From positions 1 through 43,843 of the forward strand of contig JAITUR010000107.1 in the NCBI GenBank assembly GCA_031286205.1: a DNA stretch of 43,843 nucleotides, given 5' to 3'. The position numbers and the translations under genes are program-made. The stretch is from Treponema sp. (GTDB lineage Bacteria; Spirochaetota; Spirochaetia; Treponematales; Breznakiellaceae). Of the stretch, positions 41,699 through 43,843 are shown in pieces. The notes beneath the pieces are model-generated. The model was not told the DNA's origin. It made no database searches and saw only the letters and a program-made list of their open reading frames with translations. Numbering within the stretch: position 1 is the first letter of the stretch; every line of letters begins with the position of its first letter.

Positions 41699-42382
41699 AT
41701 GAACAAATATTCACTAGTATCAATATTATTAATTGCGGTTATTGTATTTTGCGCCTGCAATTCTACGCCTAAACCGCAGGAAGAAGTCTTTGAGCCTTCG
41801 CTGAAATCACCCAGTATCATTCTTGGCGAAATCGAGGTTCAATTTAATAGGCCATTTCCGTTAATCGGCATAGTAAAACGAGCTGTAAATGTTCTTTATT
41901 ACCCGACAGAAGATGCTGTCTGCCTCCAGTGGAGAATGGACATGGTAACATATCACCAGTTTTGGAGTCCGGAAGGACGAGAATTATTTGTATCGGCATT
42001 GCTTCAATATAAGGAAGACTTTGAAGAGCGTAATTTTGGCAGCAACAACAGAAGGTCAAAACGAAAGTACGGGACAACTTCGGGTTACATTTACTGGCAA
42101 ACATTCAGTATTGCTGTTTTGGCAAATACCGCAAACAAAGTGGAACTAGGATACTATTTTGTGAATAGACAGCCGTATTTTATTGCGAATCAAAGAGAAG
42201 CCGATTATATAGACCCCTTATCAAGGGAAAGCAACAGAACTCATCCGGAAATGCCAATATATTTTACAAGGGCGCAGGCGGACTCTCTTGCAGAATTTTT
42301 TGACCCTATCTTCCTTTCCGAAGCTGTTTCAAACTCCTCTGCAATAATAAGAGATACGGAAATAGGTATCGATGAATATTAA
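41699..42382 (+). CDS. lipoprotein upstream of moxR
   Basis: A 227-residue lipoprotein. The signal ends IVFCAC, so lipidation is at C18 or C20. The mature chain is mixed alpha/beta with a charged insertion (FEERNFGSNNRRSKRKYGTT); no known domain is recognised. It overlaps the MoxR gene by 11 nt, so the two are coupled. The pairing with a MoxR/DUF58 chaperone pair suggests a substrate or partner at the envelope. No Shine-Dalgarno is evident. Confidence 0.7.
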   Translation: MNKYSLVSILLIAVIVFCACNSTPKPQEEVFEPSLKSPSIILGEIEVQFNRPFPLIGIVKRAVNVLYYPTEDAVCLQWRMDMVTYHQFWSPEGRELFVSALLQYKEDFEERNFGSNNRRSKRKYGTTSGYIYWQTFSIAVLANTANKVELGYYFVNRQPYFIANQREADYIDPLSRESNRTHPEMPIYFTRAQADSLAEFFDPIFLSEAVSNSSAIIRDTEIGIDEY

Positions 42383-43346
42383 AGAAGAAATGGATAATTG
42401 CACCAATCTTCTAGCTGCCTGCCGCAATGAAATGGGAAAAAGAATCATTGGGCAACGCGAAATGATCGACGGTCTTTTTGCCGCTCTTATTGCAGGCGGA
42501 CATATATTGCTGGAAGGTGTGCCCGGTCTTGCAAAAACTCTGGCAGTAAAAAGCCTTGCGCATATTACCGGGCTGGATTTTAAAAGAATCCAATTTACTC
42601 CCGATCTTCTTCCTGCAGATCTTACAGGAACATTAATTCTAAACCAGGCAAGCGGCAATTTTGCGGTTAGGCGCGGACCGGTTTTTGGAAATGTAATTCT
42701 TGCGGACGAAATTAACCGCGCACCCGCTAAAGTACAGTCCGCTTTGCTGGAAGCAATGGAAGAAAAACAGGTAACAATCGGAGAAAAAAGTTTTCCCCTG
42801 CCCGACCCTTTCTTTGTTTTGGCAACGGAAAATCCAATAGAACACGAAGGCACTTATAAATTACCGGAAGCAGAATTGGATCGATTCTTAATGAAGCTTT
42901 TAATTGTTTATCCAGCTCCTGTAGAAGAACTGGAAATTATAAAAAATTCGGAAAAACCTGCGGCTCCGCTTTCTCCTATTTTAAATGCGGAAGCTCTGGC
43001 AAGTTTAAGAAAAACAGCGGAATCTATTCATATAGACGAAGAAATAACAAAGTATATAGTATCTATAGTTACCGCAACACGTCCGGCGGCAAATGTTTCC
43101 AGAACCGAGGGGATCTATCGTTATGTGTCATTCGGTGCGTCTCCAAGGGCTTCCATTGCATTGTACAAATGCTCGCGTATTTACGCAATGTTCCAGGGAC
43201 GGCAATTTGTAAGTCCGGAAGATGTAAAACAGGCGGCATTTCCTGTACTGCGGCATCGTATTGTACTTTCGTACGAAGCGGAAGCGGAAGGCATGGATAC
43301 GGATGCCGTTATTTCCAGAATACTAAACCATATACCTGTTCCATAA
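42372..43346 (+). CDS. MoxR-type AAA+ ATPase
   Basis: A 324-residue MoxR-family AAA+ ATPase that acts as a chaperone with a partner DUF58/von Willebrand A protein. Walker A is GVPGLAKT (49-56), Walker B is ILADEINR (109-116), sensor 1 is FVLATENPIEHEGTYKLPEA, and the C-terminal lid ends in the standard motif (SPRASIALYKCSRIYAMFQG). Intact and of normal length. The DUF58 gene follows after 18 nt. Confidence 0.92.
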   Translation: MNIKEEMDNCTNLLAACRNEMGKRIIGQREMIDGLFAALIAGGHILLEGVPGLAKTLAVKSLAHITGLDFKRIQFTPDLLPADLTGTLILNQASGNFAVRRGPVFGNVILADEINRAPAKVQSALLEAMEEKQVTIGEKSFPLPDPFFVLATENPIEHEGTYKLPEAELDRFLMKLLIVYPAPVEELEIIKNSEKPAAPLSPILNAEALASLRKTAESIHIDEEITKYIVSIVTATRPAANVSRTEGIYRYVSFGASPRASIALYKCSRIYAMFQGRQFVSPEDVKQAAFPVLRHRIVLSYEAEAEGMDTDAVISRILNHIPVP

Positions 43347-43364
43347 ACGCTGTCGGAGTACTCT

Positions 43365-43843
43365 ATGGAAACAAATGAGCTTCTGCGAAGCATTACAACC
43401 CTTCCCGTTATTTCCACAGGATTGGCGGAAGAAATGCTTGCGGGGAATTTTCGCTCGATTTTTAAAGGGCAGGGAATGGAGTTTGATGAAGCGCGTCATT
43501 ACCAGCCCGGAGACGATATTCGCTCTATAGACTGGAACGCCAGTGCGCGTTTTGGAACGCCGTTTGTCAAAATGTACCGCGAAGAACGAGAGCTTACTAT
43601 TTTTTTATTGATTGATATTTCGCCATCTATGCACAGAAGCAGTATTTCCCGCCCGGGTTTGTCGCCTTATGAACAGGCTCTGCTTTCCGCGGCATTAATT
43701 GCATTTTCCGCCGAACATACAGATCAGCTGGTAGGCGCTTTTTTCTTTGACAGGGATGTAAAAGTTTTTCCGCCCAGAAAAGGACGGCACAATATACTGA
43801 AGACTGTTTTGGCGGGCTTTCAGCATAAAAATGATTATGGTAC
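43365..43843 (+). CDS. DUF58 protein, 3' end cut by window
   Basis: The first 159 codons of a DUF58 protein. The signature opens with FRSIFKGQGMEFDEARHYQP, followed by GDDIRSIDWNASAR. The von Willebrand-like MIDAS Asp is in LLIDISPSMHRSS. DUF58 proteins partner MoxR ATPases in envelope maturation (BatA/aerotolerance-like operons). The rest of the gene lies outside the window. Confidence 0.88.
   Translation, partial: METNELLRSITTLPVISTGLAEEMLAGNFRSIFKGQGMEFDEARHYQPGDDIRSIDWNASARFGTPFVKMYREERELTIFLLIDISPSMHRSSISRPGLSPYEQALLSAALIAFSAEHTDQLVGAFFFDRDVKVFPPRKGRHNILKTVLAGFQHKNDYG

Noticed and set aside
1-43843. CRISPR array.
   Set aside because: No regularly spaced short repeats with unique spacers were seen; the repeats present are long and few.

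Overview
ORGANISM. The window looks like a moderately AT-rich spirochaete chromosome, most likely a gut-type Treponema relative. The reasons are the run of lipoproteins with short 'TAC', 'FSC' or 'TTC' lipoboxes, the DUF1566-ended surface lipoprotein, a spirochaete-type short RpoZ next to miaA, a tmRNA tag ending YALAA, and many spirochaete-style hypothetical proteins. This is inferred from protein character; no search was run. LAYOUT. 1-1.8 kb: a 5'-truncated hybrid histidine kinase and its NarL-type response regulator; the first 50 bases are A and C homopolymers that look like an assembly edge. 1.9-6.6 kb: an envelope cluster (small secreted protein, beta-barrel-like protein, FecR-domain protein, 778-residue adhesin-like lipoprotein). 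6.6-10.2 kb: an accessory strip in which three full copies and one internally deleted copy of a ~225-bp structured repeat alternate with a RelE/Phd toxin-antitoxin pair, a GNAT/50-residue-ORF pair and a duplicated-domain lipoprotein. 89-bp direct repeats at 1773 and 9011 bound 1.9-9.0 kb. 10.4-22 kb: mostly core genes: a lipoprotein, an MBL hydrolase, LysM-M23 plus a group-2 sigma factor, dCMP deaminase, tmRNA, a HAD hydrolase abutting the tmRNA, an HD-GYP regulator with an HPt partner, infA, thrC and rtcB. 22.2-30.4 kb: an AT-rich defence-type island with HigBA, a HIRAN protein, a J-domain coiled-coil protein, a 999-residue metallophosphoesterase-STAND-like NTPase and a 1005-residue type IIG-like restriction-methylase. 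30.5-43.8 kb: core and signalling genes: kdgK, a DUF4878 lipoprotein, a YiiX-like protease, a Cof-type HAD, rpoZ, miaA, an MFS carrier, two degenerate cyclase-like genes, a methyltransferase, an intact class III adenylate cyclase, a coiled-coil membrane protein, a lipoprotein, MoxR and the start of a DUF58 protein. HOW THE GENES WORK TOGETHER. The strongest candidate for an undescribed system is the minus-strand run phosphoesterase/NTPase - J-domain protein - HIRAN protein (27225 to 22948), downstream of the restriction-methylase gene and beside a toxin-antitoxin pair. The second notable structure is the repeat/toxin-antitoxin alternation at 6.6-10.2 kb. A recurring regulatory theme is sigma70-type promoters placed so that the start codon falls at or within about 2 nt of the expected transcription start (14971, 16428, 22256, 31495, 38972), suggesting frequent leaderless mRNAs.
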